Shown: positions 28,215-36,585, counted from the stretch's first letter. The stretch: DNA of 64,000 nucleotides from Rhodobacteraceae bacterium F11138 (GCA_016521575.1 JAEKDP010000013.1:31778-95777); one strand, 5' to 3'. Numbers and translations are program-made. The notes: a model not told the origin generated them from the sequence alone.

Positions 28215-28331
28215 ATGAAGACTGTCACCCCATGGCAAGGACACCTGCCGGTGCTGGCCGGCTTGGGCGAAGCGCGCACCTTTGCGGGGTGCGGGATGGG
28301 ATCGGACAGATATGGGCGGGGGATGACGTGA
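28215..28331 (+). CDS. Small upstream frame coupled to the glycosylase gene
   Basis: A 38-residue frame (MKTVTPWQGHLPVLAGLG start) ends in TGA that overlaps the proposed GTG start of the glycosylase as GTGA. Such overlap is typical of translational coupling. The peptide has no recognised domain. It could be a real small protein, a coupling leader, or chance, so confidence is low. Confidence 0.3.
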   Translation: MKTVTPWQGHLPVLAGLGEARTFAGCGMGSDRYGRGMT

Positions 28332-28963
28332 CCACCGAACGGATCATATCAGGCGAGGCCTGCGTCGCCGAGGGCGCGGCATGGCTGGCGGCACGGGACG
28401 TCAGGCTGGCACTGGCGCTGGAACAGACCGGCCCGTTGCCCTTGCGGCTGCGTCCGGACGGGTTCGCGCAATTGCTGAACGCCATCGTCAGCCAGCAGGT
28501 CAGCGTCGCTTCGGCCAATGCGATCTGGAAAAGGATGCAGCAGGCGCGCCTGACCGGGCCACGCAAGATCGCGGCCGCCAGCGACGACGCTTTGCGCGCG
28601 GTGGGCCTGAGCCGGCAAAAGATCCGCTATGCGCGTGCGCTGGCGGCGGCGCGGATTGACTACGCGGCGCTGCGCGACGCCCCTGCCGATGCCGTGATCG
28701 CCCGGCTGACCGAGGTGCCGGGCATCGGGGCCTGGACGGCCGAGATCTATGCCATGTTCAGCCTTGGGCGCGCCGATGTCTTTGCGCCCGGCGATCTGGC
28801 CCTGCAGGAAGCTGCGCGGATTCTGTATGATCTGCCCCAGCGCCCCAAAGAGCGCGCCCTGCGCGAGATGGCGCAGGGCTGGGCCCCCTGGCGGTCGGTG
28901 GCGGCCCGGATCCTGTGGGCCTATTACCGTGTCGCGACAACCCGGCAGGGGCTTTCGGACTGA
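28328..28963 (+). CDS. DNA-3-methyladenine glycosylase II (AlkA-like)
   Basis: The protein removes alkylated bases in base-excision repair. It has a helix-hairpin-helix GPD-type motif, LTEVPGIGAWTAEIYAMFSLGR, followed by the catalytic aspartate region DVFAPGDLALQEAA. The start is taken as GTG at 28328, giving 211 residues and an N-terminus (TTERIISGEACVAEGAAWL) like related proteins; no ATG with a better site is in frame close by. It lacks the N-terminal Ada-type half of E. coli AlkA, as do many alphaproteobacterial versions. Confidence 0.88.
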   Translation: MTTERIISGEACVAEGAAWLAARDVRLALALEQTGPLPLRLRPDGFAQLLNAIVSQQVSVASANAIWKRMQQARLTGPRKIAAASDDALRAVGLSRQKIRYARALAAARIDYAALRDAPADAVIARLTEVPGIGAWTAEIYAMFSLGRADVFAPGDLALQEAARILYDLPQRPKERALREMAQGWAPWRSVAARILWAYYRVATTRQGLSD

Positions 28964-28968
28964 TCCGC

Positions 28969-29865
28969 TCAGTCGATCGGCGTCCAGCTTTCGTCGGGGT
29001 CATAGCTTTCGATGCCGACGGCGGTTTCCAGCGTGGTTTCGCCCAGGTCTGCCTGCAGGATCACGCCGTTTTCCGAGACCATGAAACTGCGGATGCCGGT
29101 TTCTCCATATGCGGAAGGAACCGCCAGAATGGCGTGTCCGGCCAGCATGTGCCCGTTGACCAGGTAATCCATCGACCCGCCGGGGGCGGCGTCGGTCTGG
29201 CTGGTCAGGATATGGAAATAGTAGCCATGAAACGGGTCGGGTTCGTGATCCTGCGTGCCGTCGTTATACCCATAGGCCGAGGCACGGGCGATCTGCGCGC
29301 CCAGCGGACTGCCGGAGCCGGGCCAGAACAGACCGTCGCGATCCTCGGCGTCCGAAATGATGCGGCGGGCAAATTCCATCACCCCGTCGCCGTCATGATC
29401 TGTCAGACGATATGCGGCCTGGATGTCGACATAGGCATCCAGCAGGTCGATCACGTCCAGTTCGTTGCCGCCGATTTCGCGATATTGGATTTCCTGGCGC
29501 CCGGCTTCGGCGTCAAAGAACCAGCCGTCGTCGGACTGGGCCAGCGGGACCGGGAAGGGCCAGGCATCCAGCCCCAGCGCGATCACGACCGAGCCGTCAG
29601 GCTGCGCTTCCATGCGATAGCCCTGATGGTACATACGGCTCAGTTCCGCCCGGTTGCGGCGGTCCTCGGCTGCATTTCCGCTTGAGATCAGGTCTTCGTT
29701 TTCGGGGCCGAACACGGCCAGGACCGCCTGTCGGTCGTTGCGTTGCGCCGCATCGACCAGCGCCATCAGCGCATCATGCGGCGTGGCGTAGACGGTCGGT
29801 TCCGCCGCCAGCGGTGCGGCGATCATGCAGGTCAGCGCGGCGGCTGCGAGAATGGGATGTTTCAT
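28969..29865 (-). CDS. DUF2950 family exported protein
   Basis: The 298-residue protein has a signal peptide (MKHPILAAAALTCMIAAPLAA) and the DUF2950 region covering most of the rest, including VFGPENEDLISSGN and the C-terminal GYYFHILTSQ and YLVNGHMLAGHAI segments. Function is unknown. Its ATG lies four bases beyond the DUF3300 stop, so the two are coexpressed; DUF2950 and DUF3300 genes often pair. The long upstream in-frame extension overlaps the DUF3300 C-terminus and is rejected. Confidence 0.88.
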   Translation of the reverse strand: MKHPILAAAALTCMIAAPLAAEPTVYATPHDALMALVDAAQRNDRQAVLAVFGPENEDLISSGNAAEDRRNRAELSRMYHQGYRMEAQPDGSVVIALGLDAWPFPVPLAQSDDGWFFDAEAGRQEIQYREIGGNELDVIDLLDAYVDIQAAYRLTDHDGDGVMEFARRIISDAEDRDGLFWPGSGSPLGAQIARASAYGYNDGTQDHEPDPFHGYYFHILTSQTDAAPGGSMDYLVNGHMLAGHAILAVPSAYGETGIRSFMVSENGVILQADLGETTLETAVGIESYDPDESWTPID

Positions 29866-29869
29866 GGTG

Positions 29870-31195
29870 CTATCTCCGACCCCTGTGTCCGCCACCGTGC
29901 CCGCCACCGCCGGAACGCCCGCGATGGGACGCGGCGCGGGCTTTGTGCGAAGGTGCGCGTTTCGCCATTGCCGAGGGTTTGTGAGAGGGGGCTTTTCTTG
30001 CGATCTGTTTCTTCGCGGCGGGCTTGGCGGCGGCGGGTTTCCTGACTGCGGGTTTCTTTGCGGCCGGTTTGCTGAGTGACGGTTTCCCGGCCGAACTGCG
30101 GGTCTTGGCAATCGCGTCGCGCTTGGCTCCGGCCGGACGGGTCGAAGGGCGGTCGATCTGGGGCAACTTGCCGGCGGCCCCGGGGCGGCTGATATCCGCG
30201 GCACCGGACTGGTTCGCCAGCTTCTGCCGCATGGCGTCGCCACGGCTGTCGCCCTTGTTGACCGGCAGTTTGGTCTTGCCGCCCTCTCCGCGCTTGTCGG
30301 ATATCTTTTTGCGGGCGTCGTCCTTGCGCTTGTCGTCGGGGCGCCATTCCTTGTCGCGGATGTTCACCTTGTTGCCGATATTCACGTCGCCATCGACATC
30401 CAGATCGATGTCCGGGTTGCGGATGATCGGATTGCCGCCCCATCCGCCGCAGTTGTGACAGCCCCAATAGTCGTTCCACGGATCGTCATTGTCGAAAATC
30501 GCGTCCATCACCGCATAGGTGCCAAAGGCGATCGCGCCCGTCATGATCGCATCACCGACCACATCGCTTCCGTTGTCGGCATAGACCACCTGCGGGTCGT
30601 ATTGCGGGACATAGACGACTTCGGGATCGGTGGGCTGGATCACCACTTCGTTGTCGTTGCTGACCTCGATGGTCTGGGCATCGCCACTGGTCAACGCGCC
30701 GGTGTCGATGGCCTGCTGGCGCATCACCTGAACCGCGTTCATGACGTCGTCGCTTTGGGCCACCATGGCGTCGCCCATGGTTTCGGTCCATTCGATGTGA
30801 TCCGCCATGTCCGAAATCACGTCCGGAAAGGCGGTGGCCAGCACTTCGACGCTGGCGTCATAGCCTTCCGCCTTGATGCTGTCCTGCAGGCTGTTCTGAT
30901 CCGTATCAACGTTGTCGGCCAGAAGCCGATCGGCCTTTACCACCTCAAGCGGGTAGCTTGCGGCCACAAGGACCTGGATCAACAGCGTATCCGGATACAA
31001 GGCCACCGGCGCCACCAGGGTTTCCAGTTCGGCTTCGGTCAGCAGCGTATCGGAGTCGGCTGCGCCGGTTTCGGATGAACCGTCCTGGGCCGCAGTCTGA
31101 TCGTCGCTTGCAGCGGGCTCGTCTGTCTGGGCCAAAGCCATTGGCGCGACGCACAGACAGAACGCGACGGCAAGGGGTTTCATGGATTGTGTCAC
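29870..31195 (-). CDS. DUF3300 family exported protein with basic C-terminal tail
   Basis: The GTG at 31195 is chosen because GGGAG lies eight bases before it; MKPLAV at 31183 is the alternative. The 441-residue protein has a signal peptide (ends MALAQ), an acidic spacer, then the DUF3300 domain (about 50-240) with LVAPVALYPDTLLIQVLVAASYP and PEVVYVPQYDPQVVY. It ends in a long Lys/Ala/Pro/Arg-rich tail like histone H1-type repeats (KPAAKKPAVRKPAAAKPAAK). The tail may bind nucleic acid or anionic cell-wall polymers. Role unknown. Confidence 0.87.
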   Translation of the reverse strand: MTQSMKPLAVAFCLCVAPMALAQTDEPAASDDQTAAQDGSSETGAADSDTLLTEAELETLVAPVALYPDTLLIQVLVAASYPLEVVKADRLLADNVDTDQNSLQDSIKAEGYDASVEVLATAFPDVISDMADHIEWTETMGDAMVAQSDDVMNAVQVMRQQAIDTGALTSGDAQTIEVSNDNEVVIQPTDPEVVYVPQYDPQVVYADNGSDVVGDAIMTGAIAFGTYAVMDAIFDNDDPWNDYWGCHNCGGWGGNPIIRNPDIDLDVDGDVNIGNKVNIRDKEWRPDDKRKDDARKKISDKRGEGGKTKLPVNKGDSRGDAMRQKLANQSGAADISRPGAAGKLPQIDRPSTRPAGAKRDAIAKTRSSAGKPSLSKPAAKKPAVRKPAAAKPAAKKQIARKAPSHKPSAMAKRAPSHKARAASHRGRSGGGGHGGGHRGRR

Positions 31196-31387
31196 GGCGG
31201 TTTCTCCCGGGTGTCTACAACTGGAACGATAGCGGACGTCATTGGGATGGCAACCTTTTTCCTGCGCCTTCGGGGTTTGCCGCTGGCGGTGCTTCATCGG
31301 TTGCGAAGCGGGGCGATCCGCGTCACCTTGTCCGCGACGGGGACGCATAGCAGATCCCCACGGACGCAATGCAGAACGGAGAGCAGC

Positions 31388-32053
31388 ATGACGAGGGTAT
31401 TGAACGCAGGCCGCAAAGAGCCTGTATCGGGCATCACGCGGTCCGTCGTGGTGTTTCTGCACGGCTATGGTGCGAACGGGGCCGATCTGTTGGGGCTGGC
31501 GGATCCGCTGGGGGAACATTTGCCGGACACCCTGTTCGTGGCGCCGGATGCGCCGGAAACCATTCCCGGCATGCCCAACGGCTTTCAGTGGTTCCCGATC
31601 CCCTGGCTGGACGGTTCCAGCGAAGAAGAGGCGATGCGCGGCATGGCGGCGGCGGTCGACGACCTGAACGCCTTTCTCGATGCGCTGATGGTTGACGAAG
31701 ACGTGTTGCCTGAACAGGTGGTCCTGTTCGGCTTTTCCCAGGGCACGATGATGGCGTTGCATGTCGCCCCGCGCCGCGAGGATCCGGTGGCGGGCATCGT
31801 CGCCTTTTCCGGGCGTCTGCTGTCGCCCGAAACGCTGGAGGACGAGGTCGTGGTGCGGCCCCCGGTTCTGCTGGTGCACGGGGATGCGGACGATATGGTG
31901 CCGCCGCAGTCGCTGCAGGAGGCGGCCCAGTCCTTGCAGGGCGCGGGGTGGAAAGACGTCTATGCCCATGTGATGAAGGGCACCGGACATGGCATTGCCC
32001 CGGACGGGCTGAGCGTCGCGCTGGCCTTCATGCGCGACAAGCTGGGACTGTAG
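31388..32053 (+). CDS. Phospholipase/carboxylesterase family alpha/beta hydrolase
   Basis: The 221-residue protein is an alpha/beta hydrolase of the acyl-protein thioesterase/carboxylesterase group. The nucleophile is S117 in GFSQGT, the acid is in HGDADDMVP near 168, and the histidine in GTGHGIAP near 200. The oxyanion region is FLHGYGANGADL. The ATG at 31388 follows GGAGAG. The monooxygenase-like gene starts 11 bases after its stop with its own ribosome-binding site. The substrate is unknown. Confidence 0.88.
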   Translation: MTRVLNAGRKEPVSGITRSVVVFLHGYGANGADLLGLADPLGEHLPDTLFVAPDAPETIPGMPNGFQWFPIPWLDGSSEEEAMRGMAAAVDDLNAFLDALMVDEDVLPEQVVLFGFSQGTMMALHVAPRREDPVAGIVAFSGRLLSPETLEDEVVVRPPVLLVHGDADDMVPPQSLQEAAQSLQGAGWKDVYAHVMKGTGHGIAPDGLSVALAFMRDKLGL

Positions 32054-32064
32054 GAGAGCCACAT

Positions 32065-32364
32065 ATGCTGATCGTCACAGGTATCATCGAGGTCCATCCC
32101 GACAAGATCGGACCGGCCCGGGCTGCCGCCATTCAGATGATGCAGGCCACCCGCAAGGAACAAGGCTGCCACGTTTACGAATTCTCGCAACTCGTCGAGA
32201 CCCCCAACCGGTTCCGTGTCTACGAGGAATGGGAAGACGCGGCGGCGCTCAAGGCACATGGCGAGACCGCGCATATGGCGGCCTTTCGCGAAGCCCTGGG
32301 TGAGATCGGCGTGGTTTCGCGCAAGATTGAGACCATTCAGGTCGGCGCGCGCAGCCAGTTGTAG
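32065..32364 (+). CDS. Antibiotic biosynthesis monooxygenase (ABM) domain protein
   Basis: A 99-residue dimeric ferredoxin-like ABM protein, similar to YgiN-type putative quinol monooxygenases. It has the pattern QEQGCHVYEFSQLVETPNRF-like sequence (KEQGCHVYEFSQLVE) and EWEDAAALKAHGET. A TAGGAGA site overlaps the upstream esterase stop, so the pair is probably an operon. Catalytic activity is not certain, as many family members have no known substrate. Confidence 0.85.
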   Translation: MLIVTGIIEVHPDKIGPARAAAIQMMQATRKEQGCHVYEFSQLVETPNRFRVYEEWEDAAALKAHGETAHMAAFREALGEIGVVSRKIETIQVGARSQL

Positions 32365-32368
32365 CGGC

Positions 32369-32800
32369 TCAGTCCCAGAGATGCGGTTCCGCGAATTCGA
32401 CCGAATTGCCCGCCGGGTCACGCACATACAGAGAATGCACCCCGTTGGGCCAGTCAAATTCCGCGTCCACCGCGATTCCGGCAGCCAGAAGACGGGCGCG
32501 CATGCTGCGGATTTGCGCGCGCGGCATCGCGAAACAGACATGCCCGGGGCCGCGCGCCCCGTGCGGCGGAACCGGCAGCCGCGCGTTGCGCGTGGGACGT
32601 TCGGTGGCGTCGGGTCTGAACACCAGCAGCACCGCCGCCCCGATGCGAAAGAACATGTGCCGCCCCTCGACGGTCTGGAAAGGCTCCAGCCCGATCAGGT
32701 CGCCATAGAATACGGCGGCGGCGTCCAGATCATCGACATAAAGCGCGGTCTCCAGAACCGCGGCGGGTGGCGGGGCAGGGGGCAGACGGTCGGTACGCAT
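32369..32800 (-). CDS. VOC family (glyoxalase-like) protein
   Basis: A 143-residue vicinal-oxygen-chelate protein. It has the paired beta-alpha-beta modules: LETALYVDDLDAAAVFYGDLIGLEP near residue 17 and GPGHVCFAM near 87, ending in VRDPAGNSVEFAEP with the conserved metal-ligand glutamate. The metal and substrate are unknown; dioxygenase, glyoxalase and resistance roles occur in this family. It converges on the ABM gene. Confidence 0.87.
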   Translation of the reverse strand: MRTDRLPPAPPPAAVLETALYVDDLDAAAVFYGDLIGLEPFQTVEGRHMFFRIGAAVLLVFRPDATERPTRNARLPVPPHGARGPGHVCFAMPRAQIRSMRARLLAAGIAVDAEFDWPNGVHSLYVRDPAGNSVEFAEPHLWD

Positions 32801-32923
32801 GCGGACATCCTAGAACAATCCGCCTTGAACCTGAACCACCTCTCGCGGCCTGAAATCAGGGCTTTCAACGCGATATCTGGTACGGAACAGATCAAGCCAA
32901 AGGCGGAGTGTTTTGACAGCACG

Positions 32924-33481
32924 TCAGCCCAGAGGCAGCATATCCCACGCCCCCTGATCCAGGCCGTCGAGAGTCCAGTCGCCGATGCGATACCGGATCA
33001 GGCGCAGGGTTGGATGACCGACCGCTGCCGTCATGCGGCGCACCTGCCTGTTGCGGCCTTCGCGGATGGTCAGTTCGATCCAGCAGTCCGGCACGGATTT
33101 GCGCACCCGGATTGGCGGATCACGCGGCCAGAGCCTGTCGGGCTCGTCCATGCGCCGCACCCGCGCCGGACGGGTGCGCCCGTCCTTGAGCATCACGCCG
33201 TCCCGCAAGCGGGCCAGGGCGGCCTGGTCGGGCAGCCCTTCGATCTGCACCCAATAGGTTTTTGCCAGCTTGTGTTTCGGGTCGGCGATACGGGCCTGCA
33301 GGCGGCCGCTATCGGTAAGCAGCATCAAGCCTTCGCTGTCGCGGTCCAGCCGTCCGGCGGGATAGACCCCGGGCAGGTCGATGAAATCGGACAAGGTGCG
33401 GCGTGGGCCGCCTACGTTGCCCCGGTCGGTGAACTGGGACAACACGTCAAAAGGCTTGTTGAAACGGACAAGACGGCTCAT
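32924..33481 (-). CDS. RluE-type 23S rRNA pseudouridine synthase
   Basis: The 185-residue protein belongs to the RsuA/RluB/E/F family, with the catalytic aspartate in [19 protein letters not shown] near residue 45 and [24 protein letters not shown] near 145. It lacks the N-terminal S4 domain, as RluE does. The ATG at 33481 starts the conserved [17 protein letters not shown]; longer in-frame extensions are rejected. RluE modifies U2457 of 23S rRNA in E. coli; exact target here is inferred. Confidence 0.9.
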   Translation of the reverse strand: MSRLVRFNKPFDVLSQFTDRGNVGGPRRTLSDFIDLPGVYPAGRLDRDSEGLMLLTDSGRLQARIADPKHKLAKTYWVQIEGLPDQAALARLRDGVMLKDGRTRPARVRRMDEPDRLWPRDPPIRVRKSVPDCWIELTIREGRNRQVRRMTAAVGHPTLRLIRYRIGDWTLDGLDQGAWDMLPLG

Positions 33482-33581
33482 CCTGTGGCCATAGCGTGGC
33501 GTGCAACCCCGGTGCAACCCGGTGGCAACTGTCATTCGCCTGTTACCTCGCGGGTGCAGCATGGGGCGGAAACAAGTCGAC

Positions 33582-33624
33582 ATATTGTGGTCGATCTGGG
33601 CTTGCCAGTTGCCAACCACGATAT
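33582..33624. promoter_or_regulatory. Inverted repeat upstream of the HNH endonuclease gene
   Basis: ATATTGTGGT (33582-33591) and ACCACGATAT (33615-33624) form an inverted repeat with one mismatch and a 23-base spacer, 80 bases before the HNH start. A TATATAGTAATTT stretch follows. This resembles an operator or promoter-proximal site, but no known regulator motif is matched. Confidence 0.3.
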
Positions 33625-33701
33625 ATAGTAATTTCATGCTGGGGCGGATTCCCCGCTCTGGTGCCGGAAAACGGGCAGACAGGGCGAGAACGGAGTCACC
33701 G

Positions 33702-34286
33702 ATGGACGCTGAATTCAGGACGGAATTCGTAAGAGAACCCGGCGCGTTGCGCCAACACCCCGCATTGGTCCTGAATGCCGATTACCGCCCCTTGTCCTAT
33801 TATCCGCTCAGCTTGTGGAGCTGGCAGGACGCGATCAAGGCCGCCTGGCTGGACAGGGTTGATATCGTCGCCGAGTATGACGAGGTGGTGCGCAGTCCAA
33901 GCACCAGTATCAGGATACCTTCGGTGGTGGTGCTGAAGGACTATGTAAAACCTCAAAAGCGCGTGGCCTTCACGCGCTTTAATTTATTTCTGCGGGACGA
34001 ATTCCGGTGTCAGTACTGTGGCGGCAAGGGGGATCTGACCTTTGATCATGTGGTGCCGCGCGCCAGCGGCGGCGTGACCAGCTGGCAAAACGTCGTCGCG
34101 GCCTGTTCGCTCTGCAATCTGAAAAAGGGGTCCAAGGCGCTGCATCGTACCGGCATGTCCCTGCGCAGACCGCCGCGACAGCCCGGGGCCGAAGAACTGC
34201 GCAACATGGGCCGCAAGTTCCCGCCCAACCATCTGCACGACAGCTGGATTGATTTCCTCTACTGGGATGCCGAACTGGAGGCCTGA
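33702..34286 (+). CDS. HNH endonuclease family protein
   Basis: The 194-residue protein has an N-terminal domain of about 90 residues ([20 protein letters not shown]) and a C-terminal HNH domain with two zinc-binding CxxC pairs, FRCQYCGG and [10 protein letters not shown], around the catalytic [11 protein letters not shown]. This architecture is common as a conserved chromosomal gene in alphaproteobacteria and is distinct from restriction enzymes. A CGGAG site precedes the ATG. It marks the left border of the accessory island. Biological role is unknown. Confidence 0.9.
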   Translation: MDAEFRTEFVREPGALRQHPALVLNADYRPLSYYPLSLWSWQDAIKAAWLDRVDIVAEYDEVVRSPSTSIRIPSVVVLKDYVKPQKRVAFTRFNLFLRDEFRCQYCGGKGDLTFDHVVPRASGGVTSWQNVVAACSLCNLKKGSKALHRTGMSLRRPPRQPGAEELRNMGRKFPPNHLHDSWIDFLYWDAELEA

Positions 34287-34444
34287 TCGCGCCGGCGAAC
34301 CATTGAGCTGAATAGGCACACATAAAAAGCACAGAAACGGGGTTCTTGGTATCCAAAGGAACGCATCGGATTCACGGGGCTTTGTTTTGAAGGGGTTGTG
34401 AATAAAGATCAGCTGGAAGTTCAACTTCATGACACCATAAGAAA

Positions 34445-34458
34445 GCCGAATTTTCGGC
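34445..34458. repeat. Short perfect hairpin near the left island border
   Basis: GCCGAA (34445-34450) and TTCGGC (34453-34458) pair perfectly across a two-base TT loop. It stands just before the larger structured element. It could act as a terminator for kwaB on the minus strand, but lacks a T tract on that side. Confidence 0.4.
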
Positions 34459-34466
34459 GAGCGCAC

Positions 34467-34534
34467 TCTTACATTGCCCGCAGGCAAAAGATCGGCCTGC
34501 GGAAAAGGTCATATCAGTGACCTGCATTGTAAGA
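34467..34534. ncRNA. Compact three-way-junction-like structured element
   Basis: An outer stem TCTTACA/TGTAAGA (34467-34473 with 34528-34534) encloses two perfect hairpins: CCGCAGGC/GCCTGCGG (34478-34485 with 34495-34502) and AGGTCA/TGACCT (34506-34511 with 34518-34523). All three stems are fully complementary in 68 bases. It lies between the HNH gene and kwaB, 28 bases beyond the kwaB stop. Strand is unknown as the fold works on both. It may be a small RNA, a composite terminator, or a recombination site. It is not a tRNA: no anticodon or T-arm is present. Confidence 0.4.
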
Positions 34535-34562
34535 ACACGACGTAGCGGATGTCGCGAGTGTT

Positions 34563-35432
34563 TCAGGCTACAGGACGCTTGGAGTTGGTCAAGTAGGTCT
34601 CTTCAGAAAAAATTCCCTTATAGACACTTTCTTCCAAGAAGCTGAGGACCGTTTTCAGATCGCGCTTGACGGATGGTAGAACAATACGGCCACCTTCTTC
34701 ATTCAGCATAAGTCCCACGGAGTTGGCACGCGCGATGATCTCTTCAGCACTATGATCGACCAAGACTTTCGATCTGCTTATTCCCCGTATCAATTTTCGG
34801 CAGCGTTCGTCCATGTGACTTTCGAAAAGAGCCCGGTTCTCGACATAAAACGAGGGATGTTCTGCGAAATCGTTGACTTCCTGCGCGGTTGCTTCAGTGA
34901 AGTGCTCTTGAACAGTCAAGATCGACCGCAACACGGGGAAGCTTACGAACAAGATAACGTTCCCGCGAACAACAGCGCCTAGCCGTTCGTCCAGCGAAAA
35001 CCCTTGCTCTGACAGTTTGCCAAACCGGTTATTGCTAAATGTCAGCGTCAGACCCTTGCGTTGCAGATACTGCGACGTCCGAAACTTCTGTATTAAAATA
35101 TGCCCTTCGATCTGCTCGGAGTGCATGAAAAGGGCTTTGATCCCAGCCTCATCATAGTTGGTGATGTCCAAATGGTCGTAAGCGCCCGCGCCGTTGACCA
35201 ACGTCTCATTTAGTTGCGCAAGAAGATCGGCGTCCGTGATACAAAGCAACTCGTTGCCGTCAGGTTTCCAATCGCCATTAAACTCGATGGGTTCATCCTT
35301 GCCGTGAAAGAAGGACCGTTCCTGTTCATCGAAGATCGCTTCGACTTCGTCTTGCACGCCTGCCTCCAACGGCACTCGCCGCACGACATTCTGCCCGTCC
35401 TGTTTGCAAAATGCGAAAAGCGTTCTCGGCAT
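34563..35432 (-). CDS. kwaB: Kiwa anti-phage protein KwaB (DUF4868)
   Basis: The 289-residue protein matches the KwaB/DUF4868 family in length and in its central region: GHILIQKFRTSQYLQRKGLT, LTFSNNRFGKLSEQGFSLDE and GNVILFVSFPVLRSILTVQE. The C-terminus has RKLIRGISRSKVL and AEEIIARANSVGLML. In Kiwa, membrane protein KwaA senses phage entry and KwaB is the DNA-binding effector. Its ATG follows the kwaA TAA by three bases. Codon use is A+T richer than the flanking core genes, as expected for an acquired defence gene. Identification is from memory of the family, not a search. Confidence 0.78.
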   Translation of the reverse strand: MPRTLFAFCKQDGQNVVRRVPLEAGVQDEVEAIFDEQERSFFHGKDEPIEFNGDWKPDGNELLCITDADLLAQLNETLVNGAGAYDHLDITNYDEAGIKALFMHSEQIEGHILIQKFRTSQYLQRKGLTLTFSNNRFGKLSEQGFSLDERLGAVVRGNVILFVSFPVLRSILTVQEHFTEATAQEVNDFAEHPSFYVENRALFESHMDERCRKLIRGISRSKVLVDHSAEEIIARANSVGLMLNEEGGRIVLPSVKRDLKTVLSFLEESVYKGIFSEETYLTNSKRPVA

Positions 35433-35435
35433 TAG

Positions 35436-35957
35436 TTACTCCGTTTCCAAAATCACATAGTCCCCCAGTTCAATCCCGTGGATCGTCTGGTCGCCTTTGC
35501 GGATCGTCCGCTTGGTAATCAGAATGTTGGTGACATTCTGGGGTGTGCCGACACGGTAGAAATGCTAGCCGAATGCACCAAGCAGGGGGTTAAAAAAGTA
35601 GCTGTGGCTGGTCACCGCGATGAACGCGAAGATTGCAATCGTGGGCACCCACATGATCCAGTTCAACTTGTCGAAATCTGCCGTAAACAAAGGCAAAAGA
35701 TACAAGAGCATTATCGCCATGTTCTCTCGGTCGGCAGGCTCCACAGTGGTGATCCTGTGCTGCTCAGCTGAAGGGGCGCGGGTGGATCGGGTCGTTTTGA
35801 GCACCAATAAACACAGAACAACAAGTATGGTTGAACCAAGCAACAGCCACAACATAGTTAGCCATGCATCATTGAAAGCGGCTACAAATGCGTATGTGTA
35901 TCCAACCGGTGCGATCGCGGTAGCGGTCAGAGAAAGGCGCGCCAAGTTATTCAGCAA
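35436..35957 (-). pseudogene. kwaA: Kiwa membrane protein KwaA, interrupted by an in-frame amber codon
   Basis: Translation from a TTG at 35957, behind GGAGGG, gives 130 residues with about four hydrophobic segments, ending ...SYFFNPLLGAFG at TAG (35567-35565). The same frame then continues for 42 residues, HFYRVGTPQNVTNILITKRT and on, to TAA at 35438-35436, directly before kwaB. KwaA relatives have an aromatic residue followed by HFY at this point, so the TAG most simply replaces a Tyr codon. The gene is either a recent nonsense allele, a sequencing error, or read through. The C-terminal part after the stop is conserved-looking, so loss would truncate KwaA. Confidence 0.72.
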
Positions 35958-36076
35958 CTTCTGAGGCCCTCCTCGTCTCGGGTTAACCGCCCTATGCCAA
36001 GGCTTTTGACTAGATCATGACCGCACGTCCAAACCGAGTATAGCTCAGCGGCTGCATGGAATGGTGATGAACGCGA

Positions 36077-36226
36077 CTAGTTCTTACAGCCATTCTTGTC
36101 ACATGTGATACGCTCATGGGAATTCACCCAGTGGTCCGGATTGTCCTTGGTATCGAAGCCGCATCCGGTCTTGCCGCCTTTTGAACCACTATGAACTTCG
36201 TTTGTCGGGGTGTGTTTTACAGCCAT
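36077..36226 (-). CDS. Small cysteine-containing protein upstream of kwaA
   Basis: A 49-residue frame starts at an ATG preceded by AAAGGA at ideal distance. The peptide begins MAVKHTPTNEVHSGSKGGKT and ends in CDKNGCKN, with cysteines at 22, 42 and 47 and a histidine-tryptophan (DHWVNSHERI) between them. This could be a small metal-binding knuckle. It has the same strand as kwaA-kwaB and precedes kwaA by 119 bases, so it may be a third gene of the module. It has no function I can name, but the ribosome site and composition argue it is real. Confidence 0.6.
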   Translation of the reverse strand: MAVKHTPTNEVHSGSKGGKTGCGFDTKDNPDHWVNSHERITCDKNGCKN

Positions 36227-36585
36227 GTCTCATATCCTTTCATAGGTCTTTACAACGGACGTTCTCAAGAAAAATTCATCATCCCTTTCAGCACGCTAAG
36301 GTTGATTTGGTTCAGCTTCAAGCAATCTAAAGCTTACAGAAAAGCACAGATCAGGCTGTAGCGCTTGATAGATATTCTGTCGGCATTTCCCGCATCGCGG
36401 CGATCTGGCCACTGCATTTATGTAAATGGAGATTCTTAAATATCAGAGATGCAGCGTCACTGCATCACCCCAATGGAATACTTAACGGCAACTCGGCCGG
36501 AGGCGTCCCACATGTCGCCTGCCACACCATAGCTTCCGTCGTTGGGACCACATGCCTTATCACCTCGCCCATCGCCTATTGCAGG
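36227..36585. other. A+T-rich junction between the Kiwa module and tni remnant
   Basis: About 360 bases without a supported gene. The left part is A+T rich and should contain the promoter for the small gene and kwaAB (minus strand). A palindrome GATGCAG-CGTCA-CTGCATC lies at 36448-36466. The right part, from about 36470, is in frame with tniB without a stop but does not resemble TniB, so the breakpoint that removed the tniB 5' end is probably near 36580. Confidence 0.45.
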
